From NCBI GenBank assembly GCA_024760905.1, contig CM045733.1, positions 23,572,501 to 23,636,500 on the forward strand: a stretch of 64,000 nt of DNA, written 5' to 3'. Below the pieces are notes generated by a model that was not told where the DNA came from, made no database searches, and saw only the letters and a list, made by a program, of their open reading frames with translations. Positions 11,874-43,259 of this stretch are shown here, one piece after another. Position numbers and translations under genes: made by a program. Origin of the DNA: Plotosus lineatus (Eukaryota > Chordata > Actinopteri > Siluriformes > Plotosidae). How positions within the stretch are numbered: the stretch's first letter is position 1; each line of letters starts with the position of its first letter.

Positions 11874-12206
11874 GTGGTGGCCTGGTGGTATAGGGCGCTG
11901 GATTGCTGATCCTAAGGTTGGGGGTTCGAGTCCCACTCTCCGAAACGTTGTCACTGTCCCCCCAGTGCAGCTAACTGGGTTATCAAAGGTGAGCCATGTC
12001 TCTCACTGTCTATGGTGTGAGGTTCATGTAAAAGAACCATTGCTGACTTTCGTAAAGAGTAGCTGCAAAGCCGTCAGCGTGTTTCTGTCCCTTGATAAAG
12101 GGTTGTGACAGGAAGGACATCCGACGTAAAAACCTCTGCCAAATCAAAAATGCGATGATTCGCTGTGGCGACCCTTGATAAAGGGGAACAGCCAAAAGGA
12201 AAAGAA
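11874..12206 (+). mobile_element. SINE-1, RTE-type tail, full length
   Basis: The head is CAGTGGTGGCCTGGTGGTAT with box B GGGTTCGAGTCCC. The common body is followed by GACAGGAAGGACATCCGACG and the tail GGGGAACAGCCAAAAGGAAA then AGAAGAA, matching the LINE 3' end at 3163. CA repeats flank both sides. Confidence 0.85.
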
Positions 12207-13216
12207 GAACACACACGAGTGCATGCATTTTAGTCAATACTGGCAAGTTTTTGTGAGGTGAGAGTCTCAGAAGAAATGTGCGCACCTTTTCTTCAGAAGA
12301 TTTTGAGTTCAAATCCCAATAAAGTCACAACTATCAGTGGCCACGGGGAAGACAGTAAAACTCTGTGTTCTGGGGCGGTGACATCCTTTCTCTCTACTTG
12401 ATCAATCAGTGTGATACTAGCCAAATGTGTATGGTGGGGGTGGGGGGTTTGTTCATTGATAATATTCTGAGATGGGCTTACACTTTCCTTTCAGTGTGTT
12501 ACACGGCTGTTTTCAGCAAAAGCGGGAGTTTGTAAAGATGCACTTAGCATCAGACGTCTAAGCGGAAGTATGGTAGCCTTGACCCTTCCTGGTTGGAAGC
12601 TGGACTAGGGGGCTCTGAAGGTGATCACAAAAAAGGATGAGAGGGAAAACCCTATAACTGACCATCAGGATCAAACCAAACTTTACTCGCCGCTCCACTG
12701 TGCCGCCATGTTTGTTGCTTTATTTATATGTCGGCTGTTAACTTTCTTAAAGAATAATAATATAAAGTTACCTTTGCTATACTGTGTTGTTCTACAAGCT
12801 GATTAGCCCTTCAGAGCCACAGTGTACAGTGAATGCGATGTGTCTCCAGCGTCCTTCATTAATCAAATAATGCTCAGCTTGACATTTCCCAAGAAGGTTT
12901 TGGTGCCGTGTTTGTCGCACTAATCAATTTCATGGGTCCCTCTGAACACCAGACACATGCTGTTCAGTCTATTTTGCAGAGTTATTTAAATCCCATAAAT
13001 GGGATACTTGGACTAATGAAGTCATTCAGAAATTAGCTGGCCAAGCTTTCCTCAGCTCCACATGAGGTTTGGGATTAAAGTATTTTACCAGATGAAATGC
13101 AGATGTTTCAAGTATCTTTATAAGAAACTCTTACTCTGTGTGACACTTATACTATAGCGGTGTTTATAGCTTTATTTTATTACTGATCAAATTATGCATA
13201 CATGTTTTTAATAATA
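12207..13216. other. large1 intron, no gene seen
   Basis: About 1 kb of apparently unique sequence. There is no splice-supported exon and no repeat I can name. Confidence 0.45.
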
Positions 13217-14101
13217 CAGTCGGCCCTCTGCTTACGAAAACCTCTGAATATGAAAAATCCAGGTTACGAAAAGCATTTTCCTAAATTTTCACCCTCTGTA
13301 TACAAAACAACCTCTTCTTACGAAAAGCGCCAAATGCGCCATTCAAAAATTCAAACAATGCGAGAGCTGCTCTTTCATTGGCTGTCTCCCAACATCCAGC
13401 CCCGCTGGCCTCCCATTGGCCAGGAGGGAGCTGAACTCTACCTATACTTCCTGTACCCATACTTCCTGTTTGTCATTCGCGTGAAGGAGAGTTGAACAGG
13501 TCTTTTGGCTCATGAGTTTTTTTTGAGAGTGATCATTGTAGCGTTATATTTCGTTATCCATCATGGACCCCAAGAAAGTGATTCCCGGTGACACCGAAAA
13601 GAACAAGTGGGCTCCGTTACAATCGAAGTGAAGCAAGAGATAATAAAAAATTACGAAAGTGGGATGCGGTCGAGCGAAATCGCAAAGAAGTATGGCCGAC
13701 ACCCCTCTACAATCGGGACGATACTGAAGCAGAAGGAGGCATTAAAAGCAGAGATACAGTAACGGAGGCGATTATTTCGGAAAAAGCAACCACCATATGT
13801 AAGGACCTCGTGATGGGGGGTGGGGGTGAGGGTTCTTCAGACCAGCAACCCCCGGACTTTAAAGCGTCGCATGGGTGGTTCAAGAGATTTAAAAAATGGT
13901 AAATCATTTTCTTTTACTTTTAACACATATTTCATATAAAATTGGTGTACTTTTGTAATTTTTAAAGGGTTTATGGGGTAGTCTTGGGAGCCTTGGACCG
14001 AATCACACGTTTTACATGTAAAATGCACCTCTACTTACGAAAACTGCAGGTTACGAAAAAGGCACTGGTACAGATTCATTTCGTAAGTAAAGGGCCGACT
14101 G
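13217..14101 (+). mobile_element. pogo/Tigger-like element (F family), complete ends
   Basis: The TIRs CAGTCGGCCCTCTGCTTACG and its complement at 14082-14101 are flanked by TA. At 885 bp it is the best F-family copy. Inside, a decayed transposase start (MDPKKVIPGDTEKNK near 13563) is broken by frameshifts; no DDE domain. Confidence 0.82.
13563..13902 (+). pseudogene. decayed Tigger-type transposase N-terminus
   Basis: This is the same start as the minus-strand copy at 4619-4819, but with frame changes after the first 16 codons. It continues with sequence resembling a CENP-B-type second DNA-binding helix (FKASHGWFKRFKKW), a hallmark of the Tigger/jerky N-terminus. The catalytic region is missing. 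Confidence 0.65.
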
Positions 14102-14411
14102 TATACAACATAAACAGGTTATGTTAATGAACAAGTAATTGCGTCCAAACTTTTCATTGGTATTTATATTTATAAGAAAAAGTGTAGATACTATACCAGA
14201 ACTTGTGTACTGATATTCTTGAACAACAAAAATGGCGTATTACTCACTCGCTTGTCAAGCCGACCAGGGTGGAGGAGAGGCTGCACGCCATGAGCAAGTT
14301 ACCTGACCAAAATTTTCATATTATTTTAATTACTCTTCACTTTATGAATACATGTACTTCAAGACTGTTGCTTCTAAATTTTATTTTTATGAGACTTATT
14401 TAAATACAGTA

Positions 14412-14814
14412 CAGGGATCCCTTACTTTTCGCGGTTAATTGGGACTGAGATCCCCCACGACCGCCGAATTCCGCGAAGTAGGATCAACCCCCCTGACTGA
14501 CGTATACATACATGTATGTGTGTATATAATACCAATAAATACATATTCAATGCAATAAATGCTTATAATAACAATTAAACATTCAAAGTAATGCATAAGA
14601 TGTAAATTAAATATAAATACACACAGCCACGCACGCACACACACATGCGCACCTCACATAAAAATGTAAGTAGTTTTGATGGGGGGTTTTGGGTTGGGGT
14701 TTTCTTTGTTTGTTTTTGTTTGTTTAGGGGTTTTTTTCCCCCTGTTCTACCTTAATTTCCTTATTTTTTAATTAGTTGAATTTTTAAATGAGTTGAAGTT
14801 GTGAGGGATCCCTG
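14412..14814 (-). mobile_element. R1 TIR element copy, internally shortened
   Basis: It starts CAGGGATCCCTTACTTTTCG after TA and ends GAGGGATCCCTG, running straight into a TG microsatellite (14812-14866). The A-rich end is partly deleted. Confidence 0.72.
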
Positions 14815-15119
14815 TGTGTGTGTGTGTGTGTGTGTGTCTGTGTGCGTGTGTGCGTGCGTGCGTGCGAAAATAAATGTTTCACACACTATTTTCATGAAGC
14901 GCCTTTAATGTGGATCGCATCATGTAATCTCCATGACATTGTTGCTCTAGTTGCTCCGGTCGAGGCTCAGCAACATTAATGTGGCAATAAAATGAAGGCA
15001 GCTGATGAATTTACTGAATGAGCAGGTTGGACCTTTTCTTTCCTAATGGATATGGCATGGATACAAAACGGGGATCTATATAAGAAAAGAGTGTGTAAGG
15101 GAGCATTAGGAATAGTTTT

Positions 15120-15900
15120 CACATATGTATTGGCACCCCAGAATCCCGACCTTAACCCCATCGAACGTTTTCGGGAAGTGCTAGAGAAGACTTTATGATG
15201 TGGTTCAGTTTTTTCCTGTTCAATTTAAGAGGAAAACTGAACTGAACACTGAATGGAAATAAATGCTACTTAAGTTTGTTGAAACAATGCCATGGAGATT
15301 GTGTGCTGTAAGCAAGAATAAATGTGGAACAACAACGTGTTCTTGTGTGATTTATTTTAAAAAAAAATTAGCAGGTCAGTGTATTTTGATTTATATGAAA
15401 TGAATGGCAGAACAGTTTCCTCAGACATTTATCAGTCTCTCTCATTACTCTGGTATATAAAGCTGGCGTTTCTAATGGTAATAACCCTTTACCACAATGC
15501 TTGACAGTTGGTATATGAACATGGCACTGGGCACGATAACCTGACATCCCCACCTTGGTCTCATCAATCCAATGAACACTAAACAAGAACTTTTGGGGTT
15601 TATTCACACATTTACAAAATTAAACATTTTCGTACCACTCTTCAATGGCAATGGGTCACATGATGCTGCTCTTGGGGTTTTTTTTCCTTTGTATCTGTGA
15701 GCATTACGCAGTGTGACCTGGGCCTGAATTTGCTGGATTACCAACTCCTGGGAGATTGGTAAACACTTTTTTCACTGAAGAATTTTTAAATTGTCTGGAG
15801 TAGAACCCTTCCCAGATAGTTGTGTGGTAACTGTTACTCTGAGATCATGAGGTAATTTTTCTGAGAGCATGGAGAATGTCTTTTCTTCTTGGCTTGCTAA
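15120..15900. mobile_element. Tc1-related transposase scraps (uncertain)
   Basis: On the plus strand near 15132 a frame reads APQNPDLNPIERFREVLEKT, similar to the third catalytic block of Tc1 enzymes. On the minus strand, 15600-15400, a frame contains HWIDETKVG and PTVKHCGKG, similar to the first block. Opposite orientation implies rearrangement or two scraps. Confidence 0.35.
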
Positions 15901-16046
15901 AGAAATACACCCATGTGATCCAGAACACTTCACTTATCCCTTAACATCCGTGAGATGTCGTTGGGGCACCTTCATGGCGAGACTTGGGCTGAGTTTGGCC
16001 TGGCGGCACCCATCCCTCTCCAGGTCGTTAGCTACAATGCGAACCT

Positions 16047-16250
16047 ACGGGCAATTTAGAACGGCCAATTAACGTACTGTGCATGTCTTTGGATTGTGGG
16101 AGGAAACCGGAGCACCCGGAGGAAATCCACGCAAGCACGGGGAGAACATGCAAACTCCACACAGAAACGCCCAGGCTGGGAATCGAACCCAGGCCTTCTT
16201 GCTGTGAGGCGGACGTGCTAACCACTACGCCACTGTGCCACCTGATCCAG
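16047..16250 (-). mobile_element. SINE-3 (V-SINE-like) copy
   Basis: On the minus strand: GTGGCGTAGTGGTTAGCACG head, box B in GGTTCGATTCCC form, then the central domain around CATGTTCTCCCCGTGCTTGC and GTTTCCTCCCACAATCCAAA. I recall this central block from vertebrate V-SINEs such as catfish Mermaid elements. Confidence 0.75.
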
Positions 16251-16307
16251 AACACCAAACTGGCAAAAGTTTTGTTTTGTGTTTTCGGAGAGGTAATCAC
16301 ACTTCTT

Positions 16308-16590
16308 GTGGGGCTGGTGGCGTAGTGGTTAGGGTGCTGCACTCATTATCAGGAGGTTGTGTGTTCAAATCCCAGTTAAACCCCCACTGTGCTAAGACCC
16401 CTGGGCAAGGTCTTAACCACAAGTGTGCCTCTTTCCACCCAGCAGTATAAATATACTGGGAAGGCAACCTGCGGTGGACTAGCGTCCCATCCAGGAGGAG
16501 TTAAACTCCTGGTCGCTTCACGCTACGGTAACCGGGGATACGCACCGGCCTGATGAGTCACTAGGCTCGGGTGTAAAAAGCCAAAAGACT
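16308..16590 (+). mobile_element. SINE-2 copy
   Basis: The head is GGTGGCGTAGTGGTTAGGGT with box B TGTGTTCAAATCCC. The body and the end GGGTGTAAAAAGCC are as in the other five copies. A short internal deletion lies near 16446. Confidence 0.8.
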
Positions 16591-16606
16591 TCACCTTACC
16601 GTATAT

Positions 16607-16712
16607 CAGGGGTCCACAACTGCGGATCAGTCACCCCTTGACAATTTTACCGCGGACGGGGGGGGCATAGATTGTTTATACGGTATTGTAAATATAATGT
16701 ATTTATATAAAA

Positions 16713-16764
<52 letters not shown>

Positions 16765-17532
16765 GTTGTTGTTATTATTGTTATTATTAATAATAATAAT
16801 AATAATAAGCACTGCATGAATGTTGGCAGTGGTGGTCTAGTGGTATAGGGTGGTGGATCACTGATCCAAAGGTTGGGGGTTCGAGTCCCACTGTCCACAA
16901 GGTTGTCACTGCATCCCCCCCCAGTGCAGCTAAGTGGGTTATCAAAGGCCAGCCATGTCTCCCACTGTCTATGGTGTGAGGCATGTAAAAGACCCATTGC
17001 TGACTTTCTTCAAGAGTAGCTGCAAAGCTGTCAGCGTGTTTCCGTCCTGCGAAGGCCTGGTGAGCTGTCCAGGGTGTACTCTGCCCTCGCCTGAAGTTGG
17101 CTGGGATGGGCACCAGCCTCCCCGCGACCCAAATTAGGATTAAGCGGTTACAGAAAATTAATGAATGAATGAATGAATGTTATTTTTCAACAGCTGAAAT
17201 AAATTAGTTGGGAAGTAGAGCTTGAACTTTTCTGGGGGGAAAAAAAAAACACAGGTGATGGTGCACCAGCTGGAAGATTGAAGGCTCAGGCCAGTCTCAT
17301 CCAAAATCCCCATTGTTTGAAACATGTCCAACTCGCGTCTGCTCATGTGCCGTCCCCGAGATTTTAGCGCTCAAATGACCGACATGTAACCGAGAGAATC
17401 CAGTCATTTTTCAAAATAAAAGATTTTTCAAAAATAAAGATGTTCAGACTCAGATAATAAATGAAACGGACATAATGAATTATTTCTTCTGCAGACCGGT
17501 ACCGGTCCGCGGCCCGGTGGTTGGGGACCCTG
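16607..17532. mobile_element. hAT-type element carrying an ATT array and a SINE
   Basis: The ends are CAGGGGTCCACAAC and GGTTGGGGACCCTG, typical hAT termini. The 8-bp flanks CCGTATAT and TGGTATAT share six bases. An (ATT)n array (about 16716-16765) and a complete SINE-1 (16825-17172) inflate it. No transposase is seen. Confidence 0.7.
16825..17172 (+). mobile_element. SINE-1, L2-type tail, nested in a hAT element
   Basis: Full-length head GCAGTGGTGGTCTAGTGGTA to tail GGATTAAGCGGTTACAGAAA plus AATG repeats. The TSD ATGAATGTT lies at 16816-16824 and 17173-17181. Confidence 0.85.
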
Positions 17533-17679
17533 TGGTATATAATACAATATATATATAATACTGTTATGTAGTTCACATGATTCTAATAAATGGTACTATT
17601 AACATGAAAGAGTATTAAAAGTACTTTTAGTACTGTCACGGATGCCACCAAATCCGAGTGTTTTGTTTTGGTATTTCAG

Positions 17680-36252
<18,573 letters not shown>

Positions 36253-37965
36253 CAGAGTCATCCTATATGTTTCACTTTTCAGGTGGTACCATTAGATATC
36301 ACACTAATAGGAAAGCGGTACAGTGGGCCTGGACAAACCCAAGAGTGTGATAATGGATGCTCAGTGAAGTTCAGACGAGTGTGTTCTTCCATTCTATCAT
36401 TCAGGAAGCTGCCATGATTAGAAACAGCAGACCGATCTGCTCCACGAACAGGAACAGAGATGTTATTAACTATTGGGCAAGAAGAACGCTGCATATGGGC
36501 TGATTTGTGTTCCAGTAAACTGAACTTGACTGAAGGACGTGAACAGAGGAAATGCCAATCCAGAGAGCAAACTAATTTGTTGGGTGACATCTACTGATGC
36601 CGAGAAATCGAGAATCAGTCTGAATTGAGCAGGTTTGCGTGTGCTTTCGGATTATTAGGACTGGATCTCAGACTAATCATATATTAGCTCCACGCCGAAG
36701 CTACACAGAGACAAAGAAAGGGTTTAGTGTGTCAGGCTAATGATTACTGTAGAGGTAAAGTTGTTAAAGAATTAATAATATGATGTTTACATCTTTTACA
36801 GAATAGAACATGATGTCGTTTAAAGAAAAAAAGGGTTCGTGTCTTAGATTTTTTAGCACCTTTTTGTGGAATTACTTTTTATCAGGCACTCGGTGTACAG
36901 TAACTGTTGTGTTTATGGATGGTGTCGAACTATCAGCATTTGACAATCCAGACACATATGAAAGCCCCGAACCATGTAAATGTTAGTCTGTTTTCACTAT
37001 TTTACTGTATGTTTGCATATTTCTGTGCTATCTGTGTTACGGTGTCATTGTTCTATGTAAGTATTGTATTTACATTTCTTGCGGCAAACAGAAACACACT
37101 AACTCCGATGTCGAGACATAAGCCGTAGGTTTGGAAACCTTCAGAAGTGGACAGATGTAGTATACTGGGGAAGCAAGGCCAGTATATGATGTTCAGATTA
37201 TTGTGCACCATTCTCCAGAGCTAGTTTGCACCTTTTTTTCTCCCTCACTATACGTGCAAGGTTACGGTTTGGGCATCTTCTCATGTGACACAGAAGCTCC
37301 TTCATTTGTGTGTTTTTGAAAGAAAATAATTGACAGAATAATAATTGTGAAAAAAAAACAACATTAACGATGGAATGGATGCAAAAATGGACATTTAAAT
37401 TGAAACACAAAGTCCCATTCTTCATATTATACAGTGCAGTACGTGTTTGCAAGGAATGTTGTTGACATTGGTCAACGAGTCCTCTTCCAGATCAAAGTTC
37501 TGGAGTTGTTTACAGATCATTGTACATTTTGTTCTGAGCACATGGCTGATGGTTCACTGATGATCTGCTGCTCAACATTGTAGACAGAATGCATCTGTCC
37601 TGACTGATGTAGGTGAGAAGAACAGAAACAAATAAACCCTGCAATTTTAATTTCTTTCTAATTACCATTAAGTTTATTTGTAAAGCATTAGATTTCATAC
37701 ATAGTTGTAGGCGTGGTTAATCTGTTCGTTTAGGTCAGTTCAAGCTTTTAGGCTTTTTGCTTTTTGGAGTAAGCAAAAGTATTCTTTTGCTACTTTAAAG
37801 TTTGGGCAAATTAAACTGCTCTTTGTATGTCTGGACAAAATGTGAAGATGCCGGGAGATGAGAACATCAGTCAATTATTATCCATTCGTGGGGGTGCTTT
37901 GGGGTATATTAGTAATAAGTACTCGTACTCTCTGATGGAAGAATAAATAAAAAGCTCGTCTACAC
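36253..37965 (+). other. large1: probable large1 3' UTR
   Basis: About 1.7 kb after the stop is free of recognisable repeats, unlike its surroundings, as expected for an exonic UTR. AATAAA hexamers occur at 37631-37636 and 37942-37947. Either could define the transcript end; the choice is inference. Confidence 0.45.
37942..37947 (+). promoter_or_regulatory. candidate polyadenylation signal for large1
   Basis: A canonical AATAAA lies about 1.7 kb after the large1 stop, with an upstream alternative at 37631. It sits just before a TG-rich microsatellite (38070-38110) that could act as the GU-rich downstream region. No transcript evidence is available. Confidence 0.3.
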
Positions 37966-38069
37966 AAGAATGTGAAAGTTGGAAGGACTGAGGAACTGAC
38001 ATCGCTGCTGAAAAAGTAATCAAAATGTACTATATGTTTACTTTAGCTTAATGCGTGTAGACAGGGTTG

Positions 38070-38071
<2 letters not shown>

Positions 38072-38110
<39 letters not shown>
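38072..38110. repeat. (TG)n microsatellite
   Basis: About 20 TG units between the two convergent genes. Confidence 0.93.
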
Positions 38111-38113
<3 letters not shown>

Positions 38114-38354
38114 ATAAAAGAGAGACTATGGCTACACCGATGTTTCCAAAACTGACATTTTTCTTCTACCTGAATAAAAAAATAGTGGAAAGGAGCTCTG
38201 TGCGTTTGTTTTTCTGTATGCACTCAGTATCTGCTCCTTCTTTTCTGAGATTTTGGATCATCTTAAAAGCACAATATATCTTCCTTCAGCGTAAGGAAAA
38301 AAAAACTCATGTTTTTGGACTGGGGAAGGAAACCGGGGTACTCAAAGAAAATCC

Positions 38355-38977
38355 ACATGTATGTAATATCAATAAATACATATTCAACGCAAGGGCAGTG
38401 GTGGCTTAGTGGTATAGGGCGCTGGATCACTTGATCCTAAGGTTGGGGGTTCGAGTCCCACTCTCCACAAGGTTGTGACTGTCCCGCCCAGTGCCGCTAA
38501 CTGGGTTATCAAAGGCCGGCCATGTCTCTCACTGTCTATGCTGTGAGGTTCAAGTAAAAGAACCATTGCTGACTTTCGTAAAGAGTAGCTGGAAAGCTGT
38601 CAGCGTGTTTCCGCCCTGCAATGGCCTGGCGAGCTGTCCAGGGCGTACTCTGCCCTTTGCCCGGAGTCGGCTGGGATAGGCGCCAGCCTCTCCATGACCC
38701 TAATTAGGATTAAGCGTATAGAGAAAATGAACTGAACTGATCATATTCAAGGCAACAAACATTCAAAAATAATGCATAAAATATAAATACACACACTCAG
38801 ATGTGCACCTCACATAAAAATGTAAGTAGTTTTGTTGGGTTGTTTTTTTGTTTGGTGTTTTTTGTAACATTTTCCCTATTTTTTTCTTATTATTTTATTT
38901 TTCGATTAATATTTTTGAAAAACCCGCGATGCACTGAAGCCGCACAAAATGAAGCACGAAGTAGTGAGGGATCACCG
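38355..38977 (-). mobile_element. R1 copy, 3' truncated and interrupted by a SINE-1
   Basis: R1 core at 38355-38392 is broken by a SINE, resumes at about 38742, and ends GAGGGATCACCG followed by TA at 38978. The TTTCCGCGG end is absent. Confidence 0.72.
38393..38741 (+). mobile_element. SINE-1, L2-type tail, inside R1
   Basis: Full-length SINE. The duplication CATATTCAACGCAA / CATATTCAAGGCAA (38379-38392, 38742-38755; one difference) is the R1 target sequence. Confidence 0.88.
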
Positions 38978-39286
38978 TACAGTCAGAATCGGCCATTCAA
39001 AGTGGATAACGACAACGATGACGATACTGCACTTTAAAATTAATTCAGATTTAGAAACCAGCATCTGTGTGATATTTATTCGCAGATAAATGTATTAATA
39101 ACACAGGTGGGGTTACAGTCACAAGCAGACTGTCAATAACTGATCTAGCAGCTCCGCTGGATTTAATGTTTACATCCCCAGCAATGCAGCTGCTGATTAA
39201 TGAGGAATCCTGCTGGCACATTGAAGTAGAAGTGACTACGAGCATGGCAAACACAGTTTGTAACCGTTAATCCAGCCATGACGCTG

Positions 39287-39292
39287 TTTATT
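39287..39292 (-). promoter_or_regulatory. candidate polyadenylation signal for stra8
   Basis: TTTATT on the plus strand reads AATAAA on the minus strand, about 200 bases after the stra8 stop. It is a plausible transcript end in otherwise non-repeat sequence. Only the hexamer supports it. Confidence 0.3.
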
Positions 39293-39490
39293 TAACACAA
39301 ATAGTAAGAGAACATTGCGATTCTCAAGGCTTACACAAACAGCATTATTAAATATATAATACACCAAGACTGAACTATTTAGGTTTTTTGTTTTTTTCAA
39401 CCTCCTGATAATATAATACATAACAGTTCCAGTCGAGTAAAAAAAAAAAAAAAAAAACAAAGCAAATGCTATGAAGGCTGAAAAAAGTGA

Positions 39491-39562
39491 TTAGAAATCT
39501 TCATCGAAGCTTTCTGAACACCTCAGGAGTTGCTCGTCAAACTCGGCTGCATGGGACAGATC
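39491..39562 (-). CDS. stra8: stra8 terminal coding exon 8
   Basis: The acceptor is GTTTTCAG. The exon has 23 codons ending CSESFDEDF then TAA. The acidic C-terminus closes the frame, and nothing in frame follows. The call rests on frame and splice site more than on homology. Confidence 0.72.
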   Translation of the reverse strand, partial: DLSHAAEFDEQLLRCSESFDEDF

Positions 39563-42334
39563 CTGAAAACACGTTAAGGAAATGATAAAAAAAAAAAAAA
39601 AAAAAAAAAAGTACAGACAAAAGATAGGCGTGTCCATTAAAACAGAATAAACGAGGCGACTCGTACTGCAATGAGAAAATAATCAACGCAATGATGGAGA
39701 CGTGACACTGAGTGGGCGTTACACTGGGTTTACACTGGAACCAATATCTCCACGATTTGAGAGAATCCTGCACAGCGTCGGGATTGTGGGATTAAATCGT
39801 GAAAGGAACTTTGCGGAATCATAATATTCGTGACCAAAAACGTTTTTGACGGTCATTTTGCGCAATCATAATGTTTTAATGCCAATCATGAGAGAAGGTG
39901 GGAATCGTAGTAGAGAAAAACAGACCGTGATGCACCATCGTTGCAGATCCTGAACACAATTCTTTCAGCGTTCATCTTTTGGATGCACCCTACATCCTGT
40001 TTATACCCCAAGTGCGCTCATATATTGTGGAGCTCCACACCTTTTGGAATCATGGACATTGAGGCCTCAGAGTAAACCCATGGTTAACCACACCACAGTT
40101 CACTCGCTACAAAACAATCAACACGCGTGACTGCTTTCATTTTAATTTATGACGCGCTGACAATTATTGACTATTATAAGTTCGAATGTGGGTTAATATA
40201 GCATTGTATGTCATGGAGGGGACATGTGCATGTTTTCGCCTCTCTCTGGTAAATAGGTGGTGGTCATGTGATAGCGAAGGCAATACCTGATTGGTGGGAA
40301 TTGGATACATCTAAATTAGGGAGGGCAGTGGTGGTCTAGTGGTATGGGGCGCCGGATTGCTGATCCAAGGGTTGGGGGTTCGAGTCCCACTCTCCACAGG
40401 GTTGTCACTGTCGTCGTTCCCCCCAGTGCAGCTAACTGGGTTATCAAAGGCCGGCCATGTCTCTCACTGTCTATGGTGTGAGGCATGTAAAAGAACCATT
40501 GCTGACTTTCGACAAGAGTAGGCTGCAAAGCCGTCAGCGTGTTTCCGCCCTGCGATGGCCTGGCGAGCTGTCCAGGGTGTACTCTGCCCTCGCCCCGAGT
40601 TGGCTGGGATGGGCACCAGCCTCCCCGTGACCCTAATTAGGATGAAGCGGTTACAGAAAATGATGATGATGATGATAAATTAGGGAGAAAAATGGGGGGT
40701 AGAAAAAATAGAGGGCGGGGCAGGGCGGGGCGGTAGAAAAAAGGGAGGGCAGGTGGGGGTACCTTATCCTATACACCTGTCTAACTCATTCACAGAAACA
40801 CGTAATCCAACTATGGTCACAGGTCTACTGGAGCCCATCTCAGCTGACATTGGGCAAAGTCGGAGCACACCCTATACAACTCAACACACACTCACACACA
40901 CACACACACACACACACTTTACACATCTGGGGAACTTTGGAACATCCTTGTGTCCATGTCTTTGTACTATGGGAGAAAATTCATGCAACCTTGAGTAGAA
41001 CATGCAAACTCCATATGCTGAGACTCGAACCCAGGACTTTCTTTCTGTGAGACAGACGCAGTAACCACGACGCCACTGTGCTGTTCTTGAAGAGAATCAC
41101 TTCTTCCTCTTTTCCTTTCGGCTGTTCCCTTCAGGGGTCGCCTCAGCAAATGATCTGCCTCCATCTCACCCTATCCTCTGCGTCTACAACTACCTTCATG
41201 TCCTCCTTCACCACATCCATAAATCTTCCTCTAGACCTTCTGCCTGGTAGTTACAACCTCAGCATCCCACTACCAATATATTCACTATCCCTCCTCTGTA
41301 CATGTCCAAACCATCTCAATCTAGCCTTGAAGAGAATCACTGATGTTAGAAATGAGAAATGTTATGCCTGCTATGCCACTATTTTCACGAAATGTAATAA
41401 TAGATTATGCACCTCACTAACTCACTTGGAACAGCTACAGTTTTAGAAACCATGATATATGCCTTAGTTGTATTATTATTTATGTCCATGTACACAAACA
41501 GACACATCATAAATAATGGACGACCCCGACACCATAATTATTAATTTCTCCTCCATTGTACTCAAGCACTCAAGAGGTCTGAACTCAAGTAAAATTTACA
41601 TGGTTGTTTCATCAGTGTTCTCTCGAGCGTAGCACTTCTAAATTACAACTGGTTGCTGCCAAACTGCGTCATGGCTCATTACCATAAAGTTAACCTGACT
41701 TCAATGTTCTGATGCCTTCGCTACTCAAAATGCACCATTCATGTCACTGCTCGCCATCTAGGGATGCCGTCTTTACATAAAAAATAAATGATTTCATCTT
41801 GAAGTCTTGGGACTCAAGGTACCATGGAAGTTTGCTATGACACATAACTTTATAAAATATAGTTATAATATATGTATATGATGAAACTGTATTCAAAGTA
41901 CAATTAGCCAGTGAAGAAACATCATCTAGCGAGACTTGCTGTATTTACCTGAACAGGTAAGATTGAATTTTCCCTAAAAATTCAGCAAACAAACCCATCA
42001 GCTCTGTAAAACCTAAACATGTGAAAGGATTATTCGTCTCAGCCTTTTGTACCTGTGGAAAATCCTGGTTCTCAACCATGTGGCTCATGAGGAAGCCCGA
42101 AATGTCCTTGTAGATTTGACTCAGCTTCTCGCTGTCACAGCTCTGCAGTGCTGCAGGCCTGTGGGATTGACAGTAAAAGACGAAAGCGTTATTCTAACTT
42201 GCGTATTATTTTTGTGGCATATACATGATAAAAGTAGCACATAGTAGATTGAACGCTGAACTAAAAAAAAAAAAAGGAATATTGAATTCAAAAAAAGGGG
42301 GAAAACAATTCCATGCTGTATGAATATGTAGCGT

Positions 42335-42365
<31 letters not shown>

Positions 42366-42670
42366 TTAATATAACAGCATACAGTACTCATGTTAGATTT
42401 TATGGTTGGAGCCTGATAGTTTTAATGCAGTAATGTAATGTGCTTTTGTAAATATCAATGAGGCAACATGTGTGAAATTTAGTACCCTTGTTTTTCTTTA
42501 CATTTTATATCTGAAATCTCAGCTGATTATTAGTATCATCACATTTTTTGCATTTATTGTAACAGTAAATGATTGTTAAATTAGCTCTATAGTACAAATT
42601 AGCATCACAAGATGTTAAATGTTAGATTTTACTTCACAGTTTTATTTCATATTGGGTTTTTTAACAGACC

Positions 42671-42702
<32 letters not shown>

Positions 42703-43222
42703 CTCAGGTCACTCTTTTTCTGAATTATTTAATCCTTCTAGGGTCATGAGGAAGAGTGGGACAGGAAGGGCATCCGACGTAAAAACCTCTGCCAAATCAA
42801 ACGTGCGAATCAGATGATTCGCCGTGGCGACTCCCGAGTAAAAGGGAAAAAGCCGAAAGGAAGACAGACAGGGTCATGAGGATACTGGTACCTATCTCAG
42901 CCAACACTTGGGGAAGGTGCCATCCACATCCATTCACATCTTGGACAATCTGGACCGTCCAAATGATCTGAATGTGCATGTGTTTTGACTGTGGGAGGAA
43001 ACCCACACAAGCACATGGACAACATGCAAACTCCATACAGAAACACTAAAGCATGAGAATCAAACCTGGGACATTCTTGCTGTGAGACAAATGTGCTCAC
43101 TCCTCCAGGACTTTGCTGCCATAAATAAAACTGAATGAATTGTGATTTACAAGCCATGGTTAAATTTATTAATCTCAAGTTAGTCATATGAATAATCAGC
43201 TGTTATAAATATATATTTATAT

Positions 43223-43259
<37 letters not shown>

